A program made the translations under genes and the position numbers. From contig NZ_SADB01000008.1 of assembly GCF_009669305.1 (NCBI RefSeq), forward strand, positions 1 through 64,000: a stretch of DNA of 64,000 bases, read 5' to 3'. Below are positions 7,783 through 17,635 of this stretch, one piece after another (position 1 is the first letter of the stretch; each line of letters begins with the position of its first letter). A model generated the notes under the pieces. The model saw only the letters and a program-made list of their open reading frames with translations. It was not told the origin of the DNA and made no database searches. Origin of the DNA: Ancylomarina sp. 16SWW S1-10-2. Lineage in GTDB: Bacteria > Bacteroidota > Bacteroidia > Bacteroidales > Marinifilaceae.

Positions 7783-10251
7783 TTATTGCATTTCGAATTC
7801 TTCCATATCAACATTTTCTTCTTGAGGTCCACGTTTCTTTTTGTAATTATTGATTTTGTAGCTCAAATTTAGTTTAATACTAGGCCATTGCATATCAAAT
7901 TTGCTGTTGTTATAAAAACCATTCCCTTTACTAATATTTTCATATTTAGCGGTATTTAATATGTTTCGTAACTGTAATGTCGCAGATAGTTTACGTTGCA
8001 TAAACTCTTTTTTTAGACCTAAATTCGCCGTAATAAAGGCCTTTCGTTCGCCTTGAGCTTTCTTACTTGCTGAATTGTATCTGACATTAACTTGAAAGCG
8101 AGTGGTTTTATTAAACATGATAGTAGAATTATTTCTCAAACTCCAGTTGAAACTTTTTGTTGAAAAATCTTGTGTTGTAGGTACATTATCACTGTCGTAG
8201 GTTGTGTAGTCACCTTCTTCTTTGTAACGATACACATTACCAATTAGATCATTTTTAAACCATTTAGCTAAGCTTAAGTTGAACATGGTTTCCAAACCAA
8301 GCGAATAATCAGTACCTACATTTTCAGTAGTTGATAACATCACATTTTCCTGATAAACCGATCGTATACCTTCCATAACATTTTGAGTGACACGGTAGTA
8401 TGTTTCAAATGAGAAAGATTGTTCCCCAATACGTTTCTGATAACTTAATTCGTATGAATCGATATATTCAGGCTTTAAGTTAGGATTTCCTTTTCGAACG
8501 TTGTAAGCATCACTCCAAGTGATAAAAGGTTCAAGGCTCGATCCTCTTGGGCGCTGAATGCGTCGTGTATAGCTGGCCATTACTTGGTTTCCTTCTTTCA
8601 AGTTAACTTGCGTGTGAATGGTAGGAAAAAAGTCCCATCGATTGATTGTAAAGTTTTCATTTCCGCCCTTAAACTTGATTTCTCTGTCAGTATATTCGGT
8701 TCTTAATCCAACTTGATAACCAAATTTTCCAGATTGATCGGCATATAGCGCATAAGCTCCATGTACATTCTTTTTATAATCAACTTCGTGACCATATTCT
8801 GGTTGTGGAATATAATCTATGTCTACGAGTGAATAATCCGATTGTGTTGTAATATCTTCACTTTGTCGAAGTTTAGATTGATAACCTGCTTCGAACTTGC
8901 TTTTCCCACCCAATGGGAGCGTATAGTCTGTTCTAATGTCGATATGAGAACTAGGACCTTTTTCGGTGGATTTTTTTCCATCTACAATACTAGCATCTTG
9001 TTTACGCTCTGTTTTCGATTTTTCATCACCATCACGATAAGAATAGTTAACTTGAGTTAATAACTGATGTCCCTTACCTTCAAACTTTCGTAGGTAGCTG
9101 AAATTGGCATTATAGAATTCCATATCACGATTAGAAACATCGGTACTTATGTATTCCTCAGGCGTGCTAGGATCTTGGCCATCTATTTGAAAATAATCTG
9201 TATAGTCCGATTTTGAACTGCTTTCCATTTCTCTGCCGCCATAACGAAGACCAAGTGTGATTATATTATTATCGTCAATTTCGTAATCGAAACCTGTACG
9301 AAAACCATAACCTAAACGTTGACGATCAGAATTTCCTTCAGAGAAAACGTATGTTGTTTTATCTCCTGATGTTGTTCTGTTTTCGCTTTCACGATCGCCA
9401 GAAAAGTTACGGTTGTTATAATCCATTCCAACATGAAAGTTGAATTTGTTTTTACGCACATTAACTAGAAAGTCAGCTCCGTAATTGTCATAATTTCCCA
9501 AGTTGAGGTTTACAACACCCGAAGTGCCTTTCAGCTTTCCTTTTTTAGTAATAATATTTACAATTCCTGATGAACCTTCAGGGTCATACTTGGCAGAAGG
9601 ATTTGTGATAATTTCAATATTATCGATGACACTGGCTGGCATTTGAGTAAGAATGTCGGCAGCATCTAGAATAGATGGACGTCCATCAACCAATACCGTA
9701 AAACTACTGCTTCCTCTCAGGCTAACATTGCCTTCAATATCTACATCAATAGAAGGTACCGATTCCAATACATCAACCGCATTACCACTGGCTGTGGTTA
9801 GTTGACGGCTAACAGGAATCACTTTTTTATCAATTTCATATTGTACAGGTAAACGCTCAGCATTAACTGTAACCTCGTTCAACGCTTCACTTGCTTGATT
9901 AATATAGATATTCTTTAAGTCGGCATGTTTGTGATCGTTATTAATTGGAATGTTACGTATGGTTTTTTTGTTGTATCCAATGAAAGAAATTTCAATATAG
10001 TATTTGCTAGGTTTGAGGTGTTTTAATTCAAACTCGCCTTGTGCGTTTGTAATTGTTCCATTTATAAGACTCGAATCGCTCATATGAAATACGGAAACTG
10101 TGGCGTATTCAACGGGTGTTTTTAAGTCATTGTCTATCACAATTCCTTTTATAGTACCATTCAGAGCTCCTGCTGAGTTTGGTACTAAGCTTATGGCTTG
10201 AGATACGCAAATAAGCATTGTGAAAACTAGTAGTAATAATGTTCTCTTCAT
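7783..10251 (-). CDS. TonB-dependent-receptor-like outer-membrane beta-barrel protein
   Basis: The 822-residue protein has a signal peptide (1-20), a carboxypeptidase-regulatory-like domain (about 30-115: GTIKGIVIDNDLKTPVEYAT, later AQGEFELKHLKPSKYYI), and a TonB plug (about 135-240: GNAVDVLESVPSIDVDIEGN, VLVDGRPS, IEIITNPSAKYDPEG). The rest is a C-terminal beta-barrel rich in alternating aromatic strands. The layout matches the OMP_b-brl_3 group of receptors rather than SusC. The final residues do not end in the usual aromatic residue; the tail is acidic (ENVDMEEFEMQ). No SusD partner or other transport gene is adjacent, so the substrate cannot be guessed. Location is the outer membrane. Confidence 0.9.
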   Translation of the reverse strand: MKRTLLLLVFTMLICVSQAISLVPNSAGALNGTIKGIVIDNDLKTPVEYATVSVFHMSDSSLINGTITNAQGEFELKHLKPSKYYIEISFIGYNKKTIRNIPINNDHKHADLKNIYINQASEALNEVTVNAERLPVQYEIDKKVIPVSRQLTTASGNAVDVLESVPSIDVDIEGNVSLRGSSSFTVLVDGRPSILDAADILTQMPASVIDNIEIITNPSAKYDPEGSSGIVNIITKKGKLKGTSGVVNLNLGNYDNYGADFLVNVRKNKFNFHVGMDYNNRNFSGDRESENRTTSGDKTTYVFSEGNSDRQRLGYGFRTGFDYEIDDNNIITLGLRYGGREMESSSKSDYTDYFQIDGQDPSTPEEYISTDVSNRDMEFYNANFSYLRKFEGKGHQLLTQVNYSYRDGDEKSKTERKQDASIVDGKKSTEKGPSSHIDIRTDYTLPLGGKSKFEAGYQSKLRQSEDITTQSDYSLVDIDYIPQPEYGHEVDYKKNVHGAYALYADQSGKFGYQVGLRTEYTDREIKFKGGNENFTINRWDFFPTIHTQVNLKEGNQVMASYTRRIQRPRGSSLEPFITWSDAYNVRKGNPNLKPEYIDSYELSYQKRIGEQSFSFETYYRVTQNVMEGIRSVYQENVMLSTTENVGTDYSLGLETMFNLSLAKWFKNDLIGNVYRYKEEGDYTTYDSDNVPTTQDFSTKSFNWSLRNNSTIMFNKTTRFQVNVRYNSASKKAQGERKAFITANLGLKKEFMQRKLSATLQLRNILNTAKYENISKGNGFYNNSKFDMQWPSIKLNLSYKINNYKKKRGPQEENVDMEEFEMQ

Positions 10252-10621
10252 TTTTAGGTTCTTGTTTTAGGTGAGCAGTAGTTTGCTCATCTATTTTAAA
10301 ATTAGTTAGCGCTTATGATTTTATACATTTTGAAATCCAGAACAAAAATTTCTTTTTGACAGAAATCTATGTTTAGACGAACAAAAATGCAAAAGGTTTA
10401 AGTCCGATTTTTAATTTGATTTCAAAATTATCATATTAAACTGTTTTGAGATCATTGAAATGCAGTTTTAGCCGATTTTAACAAGTATTTAACGAAATAG
10501 CTTTATATCTTGTTCACAAGTGATATCATTTTTTAAAATCAATTAGGTGTTTATGAACTTTTAATAAAAATCCTTAACTTCATTAAGTATAAAAAAATGC
10601 AAATTTAATAAGTGAAATGAT
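10252..10621. other. Divergent intergenic region between barrel gene and ovoA
   Basis: This 370-base AT-rich stretch must hold the promoters of both divergent genes. I cannot point to a convincing TAnnTTTG box at the right distance for either, and I see no other feature. Confidence 0.4.
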
Positions 10622-12748
10622 ATGATTGATATTGAATCGGACAAAAATATACTCGTAACAAAAACACCCATTCTCAATTCAGGTAATTCAGAAGATAAAA
10701 GAGAAGAAATACTCGAATATTTTTTGGCTACTTGGGAGTTAGATGATAAATTATACGATTCGTTGAAAGGCGAGGAGACCTTTTATATGCGAGCCGATCC
10801 TCTTCGTCATCCGCTTATTTTTTATATTGGACACACAGCTGCTTTCTATATTAATAAGTTGTTGTTGGCTGGTCTCATTACAGAAAGAGTTAATCCTAAG
10901 TTTGAGTCAATATTTGCGGTTGGTGTCGATGAAATGTCTTGGGACGATTTGAATGAGAAGCATTACGATTGGCCTAGTTTGCAGGAGGTACAAGATTACA
11001 GAAAGCAGGTGAAGACTGTGCTTGAGCATTTGATTGCAGAATTACCTCTTAGTATGCCAATTAATTGGGAGAGTCCATTTTGGGTGATTATAATGGGTGT
11101 TGAGCATCAGCGTATTCATATCGAAACGTCTTCTGTTTTAATTAGACAATTGCCTATCGATAAGGTGAAAGATAATCCTCTATTTAAAATATGCGATAAA
11201 TCGGGACAAGCACCGACTAATAAGTTGGTGAAAGTTAATGCTGGGCAAGTAAGCATGGGTAAGACCAAGGCTAATGCTCTTTATGGTTGGGATAATGAGT
11301 TTGGTGCATTAAGTATAGATATTAATGCTTTCTCAGCTTCCAAATTTTTAGTTTCTAATGTTGAATTTAAAGCTTTTGTTGATGATGATGGCTATAATGG
11401 GCAAGAATGGTGGACAGAAGAAGGATGGAGTTGGGTGCAGTTTAAAAAGTGCGAATGCCCTGTTTTTTGGATGAAAAAAGGGGATAACTGGAGATTGAGA
11501 TGTATGTTGAAGGAGATTGCCATGCCATGGAATTGGCCGGTTGAGGTCAATTATTTAGAGGCAAAGGCTTTTTGTAATTGGAAGTCAGCTAAAACTGGGA
11601 AGAAATTACGAATGCCAACCGAGGGAGAATATTATTTGTTGCGTAATTCTCTTGATATAGAAGATCAAGCTTATTGGGAAAAGGCACCTGGAAATATAAA
11701 TCTAGAACATTATGCGTCCTCTTGTCCTGTTGATGAGTTTGAGTTTAATGGTTTTTATGATGTGATTGGTAATGTGTGGCAATGGACTGAGATGCCTATT
11801 TCAGCTTTCGATGGTTTTGAAATTCATCCTTTTTATGATGATTTTTCAACACCAACATTCGATGCTCGACATAACTTGATAAAGGGTGGTTCGTGGATAT
11901 CTACAGGTAATTTGGCCATAAAGGATTCGCGCTACGCTTTTCGTCGTCACTTTTTTCAGCATGCAGGTTTCCGATATATTGAATCGGAAGTTGAGGTGGC
12001 TATAGATGACGATTATTATGAGAGTGACGAACTGGTTTCACAATACTGTGAGTTTCAATATGGACAGACTTACTTTGGTATAGAAAACTTTTCTACTGCC
12101 TGTATTAAGCTTTTGCAGAATCATTTGAAGACAATTAATAAGGGATCAGCTCTCGACTTGGGGTGTGCTACAGGACGAACCTCTTTCGAGTTGGCAAAGT
12201 ATTTTGATAAAGTGATGGGATTGGATTTTTCTGCACGATTTATTCGAATAGGAACACAGCTTAAGGAAAGTGGTAAACTGAATTATAGCCGAATAGAAGA
12301 AGGTAAGCTTGACACGTATCAAGAGATTAAGCTTGCGGATTATGGATTGGATGCTTATGCCGATCGGGTAGAATTCTTTCAAGGTGACGCCTGTAATTTA
12401 AAACCCTTATTCTCAGGTTACGACTTACTTATTGCAAGTAATTTGATCGATCGCTTATACAATCCCATTAAATTTTTGCAGGACGTTCATTCTCGTATTA
12501 ATGTAGGTGGATTGCTTGTTTTAACATCGCCATATACTTGGCTCGAAGAATTTACCGAACTTGATAATTGGGTAGGAGGCTACAGAAAAGATGGTGAGCC
12601 ATACACAACGCTTGATGGATTGAAAGATCACTTATCTGAATATTTTGAATTGGTAGAAGAGCCTAAAGATTTATCTTTTGTAATTCGTGAAACGGCTCGT
12701 AAATATCAACATACCATTACTCAGATAAGTATTTGGCGTAGAAAGTAA
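10622..12748 (+). CDS. ovoA: OvoA: 5-histidylcysteine sulfoxide synthase / mercaptohistidine N-methyltransferase
   Basis: OvoA makes the antioxidant ovothiol A: it couples cysteine to histidine oxidatively using non-haem iron and later methylates 5-thiohistidine. The 708-residue length matches full OvoA proteins. Residues about 30-180 are the DinB-like domain with the iron-binding motif HX3HXE (H162, H166, E168). Residues about 205-470 are the formylglycine-enzyme-like sulfoxide synthase domain (VNAGQVSMGK, FSASKFLVSNVEFKAF, FYDVIGNVWQWTEMP, LIKGGSWISTGN, FRRHFFQHAGFRY). From about 505 there is a SAM methyltransferase (SALDLGCATGRTSFELAKYF, VMGLDFSARFI). The C-S lyase OvoB needed to release the thiol is not in this window. 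The gene is monocistronic. Confidence 0.93.
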   Translation: MIDIESDKNILVTKTPILNSGNSEDKREEILEYFLATWELDDKLYDSLKGEETFYMRADPLRHPLIFYIGHTAAFYINKLLLAGLITERVNPKFESIFAVGVDEMSWDDLNEKHYDWPSLQEVQDYRKQVKTVLEHLIAELPLSMPINWESPFWVIIMGVEHQRIHIETSSVLIRQLPIDKVKDNPLFKICDKSGQAPTNKLVKVNAGQVSMGKTKANALYGWDNEFGALSIDINAFSASKFLVSNVEFKAFVDDDGYNGQEWWTEEGWSWVQFKKCECPVFWMKKGDNWRLRCMLKEIAMPWNWPVEVNYLEAKAFCNWKSAKTGKKLRMPTEGEYYLLRNSLDIEDQAYWEKAPGNINLEHYASSCPVDEFEFNGFYDVIGNVWQWTEMPISAFDGFEIHPFYDDFSTPTFDARHNLIKGGSWISTGNLAIKDSRYAFRRHFFQHAGFRYIESEVEVAIDDDYYESDELVSQYCEFQYGQTYFGIENFSTACIKLLQNHLKTINKGSALDLGCATGRTSFELAKYFDKVMGLDFSARFIRIGTQLKESGKLNYSRIEEGKLDTYQEIKLADYGLDAYADRVEFFQGDACNLKPLFSGYDLLIASNLIDRLYNPIKFLQDVHSRINVGGLLVLTSPYTWLEEFTELDNWVGGYRKDGEPYTTLDGLKDHLSEYFELVEEPKDLSFVIRETARKYQHTITQISIWRRK

Positions 12749-12754
12749 GAGCAT

Positions 12755-12797
12755 AAAAAAGGGATAGTTGATTGTTTCAATTGTCCCTTTCATATTT
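12755..12797. terminator. Bidirectional terminator between ovoA and the sensor kinase
   Basis: AAAGGGA (12758-12764) pairs with TCCCTTT (12784-12790), extended by an inner AGTTGA/TTTCAAT region. It is flanked by A-run and U-run sequence, so it can serve both convergent genes. Confidence 0.7.
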
Positions 12798-12814
12798 TTT
12801 GAGTTGCTTTTTTA

Positions 12815-14878
12815 TTAGTTAATTGGTTTTGGTAAAGAGATTATAAATTCACTGCCTTTTCCAACTTCACTGGTAACTTTTATATTTCCGCCATTTTTTT
12901 CTATAAACTCTTTGCAGAGAATTAATCCTAATCCTGTTCCTTTTTCGTTATTAGTTCCTTTGGTAGAAGTATTCTCATCAATCTTGAATAGATTATTTAG
13001 CATCTTGGGAGTCATGCCAACACCCGTGTCTACAATATGTAGATTAACAGATTCTTCCTTTTCCGATGTGTTAATCGTAATCAATCCTCCATCCGGAGTG
13101 AATTTTATGGCGTTGTTTATCAAATTACCAATAAAAATCATCGACGTATTTTTATCTACTATTAGCTTAATATCGTTAGGTATACTTACGGCGATATTTA
13201 TGTGTTTAGCACTAGCACTTTGTCCATATAAGTCGACACATTTTTGTACTAAGTCTTTAAGTACGAGAGGCTCTTTTTTTATTTTGATTTCTCCTGTTTG
13301 TGTTCGCGCCCAAGTAAGCAGATTTATGAGTAAATCATAGGCAAAATGTGAGGATTTACTAATCTCATTAATCATGTCTATTCTTTCATCATTATCAAAT
13401 GAGTCGTAGTTAGAGTTTAATATATCCGTAAAACCGAGTATCGAATTAAAAGGAGATTTAAGATCATGAGAGATGATTTTGAAAAGTTTATTCTTTGTGG
13501 CATTTAATATTTTAACTTGATCATATTGTTCTGTTAGTTTATTGTTTTTTAGTAAGAGTTCTTCTTTCTGCTCTTCTATTAATTTGTTCTTTTTGAAGAG
13601 TATATCATTAGCTTCTTTCTTAATTTTAAAACGGTTATACAGTATGATTGCTATTAAAATAACAAGTATAGATGAGGCTATAAATGAGTTTTTTAATGTG
13701 GTTTGTTTAGCGATTTCTAAATCTTGAATTTCATTATTTTTTCTGAGTAATTCATTTTCTTTTTCCTTTTGCTCGCTATCGTATTTCGTTTGCATTTCGG
13801 CAATTTGCTTCGAGCTATTTTCACTGTAAATACTATCCTTAAGTGAAATGAATTTTTCTAGATAAACTAAGGATTTATTGAATTCACCACTTGACTTATA
13901 AAGGTGAGAATAATATTTATAGATTTCCAATCTTTCTTCCTTTACATCAAGTTCAACTGATAAGTCTAATGCTTTTTTATAGAAAGATAGAGCAGTGTTG
14001 TGTTTTTTTAATTCTTTCTGAACAAGCCCAATACTTTTGTATGCAAGTAAAACACCCATTCTATCATCAATCTTTTTACTTAGAGTGAGAGATTCGTTGA
14101 AATACGTTATAGCACTGTCATAATTTTTAAGATTATATTCAACGTTTCCTATATTATATAAACTTACAGTCGTTCCGTAATTATTTCCATTTTTTTTATT
14201 TAATTCGAGAGATTCTATGTAGGTGTTTTTGGCTTTTATGTAATCTTTTTGGACTTCATAAATCTGTGCCATCAAGTTTAGTTGAGTTGATAAGTTACTT
14301 GAATTATGATGCTTTTCAGATAAATCAATGGCTTCTTGTGCATACTTTAGAGCTTTTGGATAATCTTCTTGTGCCATATACATAACACTAATATTGTAAT
14401 TCGTTGTGATTATTAGGTTAGTAATTTTGTGTTCTTCTGAAATTTTCAAAGATTTCAGAAAGTACTTTAAAGAATTTTTGTAGTCTGATAGGTCTTTATA
14501 AACAAGACCTATATTGCTATATAAAGAACATATTCCTTTTAGATCATTTATCTCTTCGTATATTTTTAATGACTTTTGAAGATTTTTTAATGCGAGATGT
14601 GATTGACTCTTAGCCCAATGATTTATACCAATACATTTAAGGGCTTTTGCCATATCGACTTTACTGTCTTCCTTTAGCGCAATTGTATAGGCTGTTTTTG
14701 CATAACTTATACCTTTATCTGGGGAGACATTCCAATATGAAAAGGCTAGTTTATTTAATATCTCAACCTTTTCTAGTCCTTGTTTATTGGGAAGTAGAGC
14801 CTCTAAACTGTCAATTTTGCTTTGAGCAGTTAGAATGTTCGAAAGTGAAATTAGTAGAATTAAATAGATGTATTTCAT
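12815..14878 (-). CDS. TPR-containing sensor histidine kinase
   Basis: The 687-residue protein has a signal peptide (1-18), at least six tetratricopeptide repeats (about 60-350; for example SLYSNIGLVYKDLSDYKNSL and SLYNIGNVEYNLKNYDSAIT), a coiled coil, and one transmembrane helix (about 400-417, FIASSILVILIAIILY). A cytoplasmic coiled coil then leads into a HisKA domain with phospho-acceptor H471 (KIISHDLKSPFNSILGF). The HATPase domain follows, with N-box NLINNAIKFTPDGG, G1 DTGVGM and G2 GTGLGLILCKEF. Periplasmic TPR kinases of this layout are common orphan sensors in Bacteroidota. No response regulator gene is adjacent, so its output is unknown. Confidence 0.92.
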   Translation of the reverse strand: MKYIYLILLISLSNILTAQSKIDSLEALLPNKQGLEKVEILNKLAFSYWNVSPDKGISYAKTAYTIALKEDSKVDMAKALKCIGINHWAKSQSHLALKNLQKSLKIYEEINDLKGICSLYSNIGLVYKDLSDYKNSLKYFLKSLKISEEHKITNLIITTNYNISVMYMAQEDYPKALKYAQEAIDLSEKHHNSSNLSTQLNLMAQIYEVQKDYIKAKNTYIESLELNKKNGNNYGTTVSLYNIGNVEYNLKNYDSAITYFNESLTLSKKIDDRMGVLLAYKSIGLVQKELKKHNTALSFYKKALDLSVELDVKEERLEIYKYYSHLYKSSGEFNKSLVYLEKFISLKDSIYSENSSKQIAEMQTKYDSEQKEKENELLRKNNEIQDLEIAKQTTLKNSFIASSILVILIAIILYNRFKIKKEANDILFKKNKLIEEQKEELLLKNNKLTEQYDQVKILNATKNKLFKIISHDLKSPFNSILGFTDILNSNYDSFDNDERIDMINEISKSSHFAYDLLINLLTWARTQTGEIKIKKEPLVLKDLVQKCVDLYGQSASAKHINIAVSIPNDIKLIVDKNTSMIFIGNLINNAIKFTPDGGLITINTSEKEESVNLHIVDTGVGMTPKMLNNLFKIDENTSTKGTNNEKGTGLGLILCKEFIEKNGGNIKVTSEVGKGSEFIISLPKPIN

Positions 14879-15119
14879 CGCAAAAACATAAGATGTTCAA
14901 TAATTATACTAAATATCGTAAAATATTATAGGAAAACTTAGTTGACTTACATATTTTTTTTAGTTACGACTAACGAAATGTATGTGTTTAAATCGAATCT
15001 TAATTATTCGGTTATTATTTTTCAAAATATATAAACCTTCAGCTTTCTTTTTTGTTGGATTTTATGAAGTTTATATTAAAAGGCTTGCATTAAGTATGCT
15101 AGGCTTTTACGATTGTTTT

Positions 15120-15545
15120 GGATTTATTTACGAAGCGTAAAATATTCACATAATTACAAAATTTTCATAATTAACAGAAAGTTAGAATCTGTCTCTTTCG
15201 TAAATTATGTCATTATGGGAAAGCCTTTTGTTGTTCAGTATAGTTAGTCGCAGATTAATATGATGATTTGTAATTTATCTGCGAGACGTAAAGTATTTAT
15301 AGAATTACAAAATTTTCATAATTAACAGAAAGTTAGAATCTGTCTCTTCTGTAAATTTTGTTATTATAGGAAAGTCTTTTGTTGTCCAGTATAGTTAGTC
15401 GCAGAATAATATGATGGTTTGTAATTTATCTGCCAGACGTAAAGTATTTATAGAATTACAAAGTTTTCATAATTAACAGAAAGTTATAATATGTCTATTC
15501 TGTAAATTATGTCATTATGGGAAACCTTTTGTTGTCTAGTTTAAT
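15120..15545. repeat. Tandem repeat, 151-bp unit, about 2.8 copies
   Basis: Three head-to-tail copies start at 15120, 15271 and 15422, each offset by exactly 151 bp. The shared core reads AATTACAAAATTTTCATAAT then TAACAGAAAGTTAGAATCTG. Each unit contains an imperfect inverted repeat (ATAATTAACAGA facing TCTGTAAATTAT), so each can fold. Copies 2 and 3 are closest to each other; copy 1 is more diverged. No open frame crosses the units. The block fills most of the 710-base gap between the sensor kinase start and the MATE gene end. A weak hairpin (15079-15110) precedes it and may terminate MATE transcription. Confidence 0.85.
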
Positions 15546-15590
15546 CATATCAAATCATATTTGATCAGCGTCAAAAATCTAAATTGAAAA

Positions 15591-16982
15591 TTATATTTCT
15601 GAATGTTTAGATTTAGTTTGAATATTTAATGATTTAGTATCCAGAATCTTCAGTTCTCGAATTATAAAAAAGCCTGCAACCATAGCCGATCCAACATCAG
15701 CAATTGGGCCGGCAAACCAAACACCAGTTAAGCCCCAGTAGGTGGGTAGAATAAATAATATGGGGATTAACAGTATAACCTGTCTCATAAGAGTAAGTAG
15801 AATTGAAATACCTGCTTTACTGATTGATTGAAAGTAATTTCCAACAATGACTTGAAATCCAACAATGGGAAGTGCAAGCAAAAATATTTTAAGACCTTTG
15901 GTTCCTACTTTCAATAATTCATCGCTTGAATTATTAAAGGCGAGTATTATTAATTCAGGACAGAATTGGACTAGGAGCCATCCTGCAATTGAAATTCCTG
16001 TTGCAGCTTTTATACAAATGATGAGCGTGTCTTTTATTCGCTTGTAATTTTCTGCTCCATAATTAAAGCCATAGATAGGTTGCGCTGCCATATTAATTGC
16101 AACTATAGACATGACGATTAACATGGCAACCGAATTAATTATACCCATGGCTGCTATGGCTATGTCGGTACTATATTTTACCAGTTGTATGTTATATAAA
16201 CCTTGTACAAAACTACCTGCAATTTGCATCGAAAAAGGTGCAAATCCAATCGTGATAATGTAGAGAATGATTTCCCCATTTAATTTAAAGTTTACTTTAC
16301 GTAGCTTTATAATGGCATGTGAACTTCTAAAATGGCGAATAACCCATACGCAAAGAATAAATTGAGAAATGATGGTTGCCCATGCAGCGCCTGCAACACC
16401 CATATCGAACCAAAAGATAAAAATAGGATCGAGTATAATATTCGTTCCTGCACTAATTAACATGGAATACATGGCTATTTTTGCATTGCCTTCGGAACGA
16501 ATCATATTATTCATGGCAAAGCCAATAACGTTAAAAACAGCACCAAATAGAATGATGTTTAGGTATTCATTTGCAAATGCCATTGTATCGCTTTCTACAC
16601 CAAATAAATGGAGTAGTGGATCTTTAATACTAAACCCGATGATGCTAATAATGACCGATACAATTAGCATTAGGATAAATGAATTACCAAGCACTTTTTC
16701 TGCTCGAGCAAAGTTTTTCATTCCCATATTAATGGAAATACGAACACCAGCACCAATTCCTATTAGCATACCAAAAGCCATAAGAATAAGCATAATAGGA
16801 TAAACGGCACTTAAGCCCGAAAGGGCTTTTGCACCAACGCCTTGACCTATAAATATACGATCGACAATATTATATAATGAGTTTATAATAACTCCTGTGA
16901 ATGCAGGTAAAAAGTATTTCCACAATAGGGAAGTGATTTTGGCGTTTCCTAGTTCGTAAACGTTTTTTGTATTTTTGTCCAT
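15591..16982 (-). CDS. MATE family efflux transporter
   Basis: A 463-residue inner-membrane protein with twelve predicted transmembrane helices in two halves, as in MatE exporters that use Na+ or H+ gradients to expel drugs or metabolites. The N-terminal segment (LGNAKITSLLWKYFLPAFTG, then IINSLYNIVDRIFIGQG, VGAKALSGLSAVYPIM) matches the family. The sequence resembles the MepA/DinF-like branch common in Bacteroidota and Firmicutes. The first residues after the start are short and hydrophilic, as expected. A TAnnTTTG promoter box is seen upstream. No regulator is linked, so the substrate is unknown. Confidence 0.92.
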   Translation of the reverse strand: MDKNTKNVYELGNAKITSLLWKYFLPAFTGVIINSLYNIVDRIFIGQGVGAKALSGLSAVYPIMLILMAFGMLIGIGAGVRISINMGMKNFARAEKVLGNSFILMLIVSVIISIIGFSIKDPLLHLFGVESDTMAFANEYLNIILFGAVFNVIGFAMNNMIRSEGNAKIAMYSMLISAGTNIILDPIFIFWFDMGVAGAAWATIISQFILCVWVIRHFRSSHAIIKLRKVNFKLNGEIILYIITIGFAPFSMQIAGSFVQGLYNIQLVKYSTDIAIAAMGIINSVAMLIVMSIVAINMAAQPIYGFNYGAENYKRIKDTLIICIKAATGISIAGWLLVQFCPELIILAFNNSSDELLKVGTKGLKIFLLALPIVGFQVIVGNYFQSISKAGISILLTLMRQVILLIPILFILPTYWGLTGVWFAGPIADVGSAMVAGFFIIRELKILDTKSLNIQTKSKHSEI

Positions 16983-16998
16983 AAGCTTTAAAGTGCCG

Positions 16999-17006
16999 CA
17001 AATGTA
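16999..17006 (-). promoter_or_regulatory. -7 box for the MATE gene
   Basis: TACATTTG followed by CGGC on the minus strand matches the Bacteroidota -7 consensus and lies 17 nt upstream of the MATE start codon. Confidence 0.55.
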
Positions 17007-17112
17007 TTAATTTTGGAATGTTTTATCTCCAATAAGCTTAAAAAGTAGATGAAATGAGGTAAAATAAAGGTGAAAGGCTATGAAATAGATGAAAATGACC
17101 TATTTTCTTTTG

Positions 17113-17120
17113 TACATTTG
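17113..17120 (+). promoter_or_regulatory. -7 box for the gtrA-like gene
   Basis: TACATTTG on the plus strand lies 18 nt upstream of the start at 17138 and matches TAnnTTTG. It is divergent from the MATE promoter about 110 bp away. Confidence 0.5.
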
Positions 17121-17137
17121 TCTTCCAAATTATAGAG

Positions 17138-17635
17138 ATGAAACTATTTTACAGTTTAATAAAGTTTATAGAGACCTGTGTGCTTTGGTTTTACCCGCCA
17201 TTTAAAAGGTTTATGCCTTTGCAAACCTTTAAATATGCAGCAACTGGAGGTGCCAATACAGCATTGGATATTTTTCTATACTTTATTTTCTACAATTTTG
17301 TTCTGAATAAGGAGCTTGTTGATCTCGGTTTTGTTGCTATAGCACCTCATATCGCTGCCTTTATTATGTCTTTCTTTTTTACTTTTCCTACAGGTTTTAT
17401 TCTAGCTAAATACATTAGTTTTCCAGGTTCTTTTTTACGAAAGCGTATTCAGCTTTTCAGATATGGATTAAGCGTGATGGGAAGTGTACTTATAAATTAT
17501 GTTTTCATAAAACTATTTGTCGAAGTTTGTGGATGGTATCCAACACCATCGAAAATTGTGACTACAATGATCGCAATTCTATTTAGTTATACTGCTCAAA
17601 AGTATTTTACTTTTAAAGTCAAGATAAACGAATAA
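17138..17635 (+). CDS. GtrA-like membrane protein
   Basis: A 165-residue protein with four predicted transmembrane helices, the size and layout of GtrA/DPMS3-like proteins that take part in moving or presenting lipid-linked sugars. The family motifs are FKYAATGGANTALDIFLYFI near residue 30 (F-x-x-x-G-x-x-x-x-x-x-D) and the C-terminal MIAILFSYTAQKYFTFKVK (the usual NF-x-x-x-R/K-x-W/F-x-F region). No glycosyltransferase partner lies next to it, so its sugar is unknown. The start follows a good -7 box closely. Confidence 0.85.
   Translation: MKLFYSLIKFIETCVLWFYPPFKRFMPLQTFKYAATGGANTALDIFLYFIFYNFVLNKELVDLGFVAIAPHIAAFIMSFFFTFPTGFILAKYISFPGSFLRKRIQLFRYGLSVMGSVLINYVFIKLFVEVCGWYPTPSKIVTTMIAILFSYTAQKYFTFKVKINE

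Noticed and set aside
7647-7853. 68-codon plus-strand frame after the coiled-coil gene
   Set aside because: It crosses the terminator of, and overlaps, the outer-membrane barrel gene on the other strand and has no family match.
15120-15545. Tandem repeat considered as a CRISPR array
   Set aside because: The whole 151-bp unit repeats; there are no short repeats with unique spacers and no cas genes.
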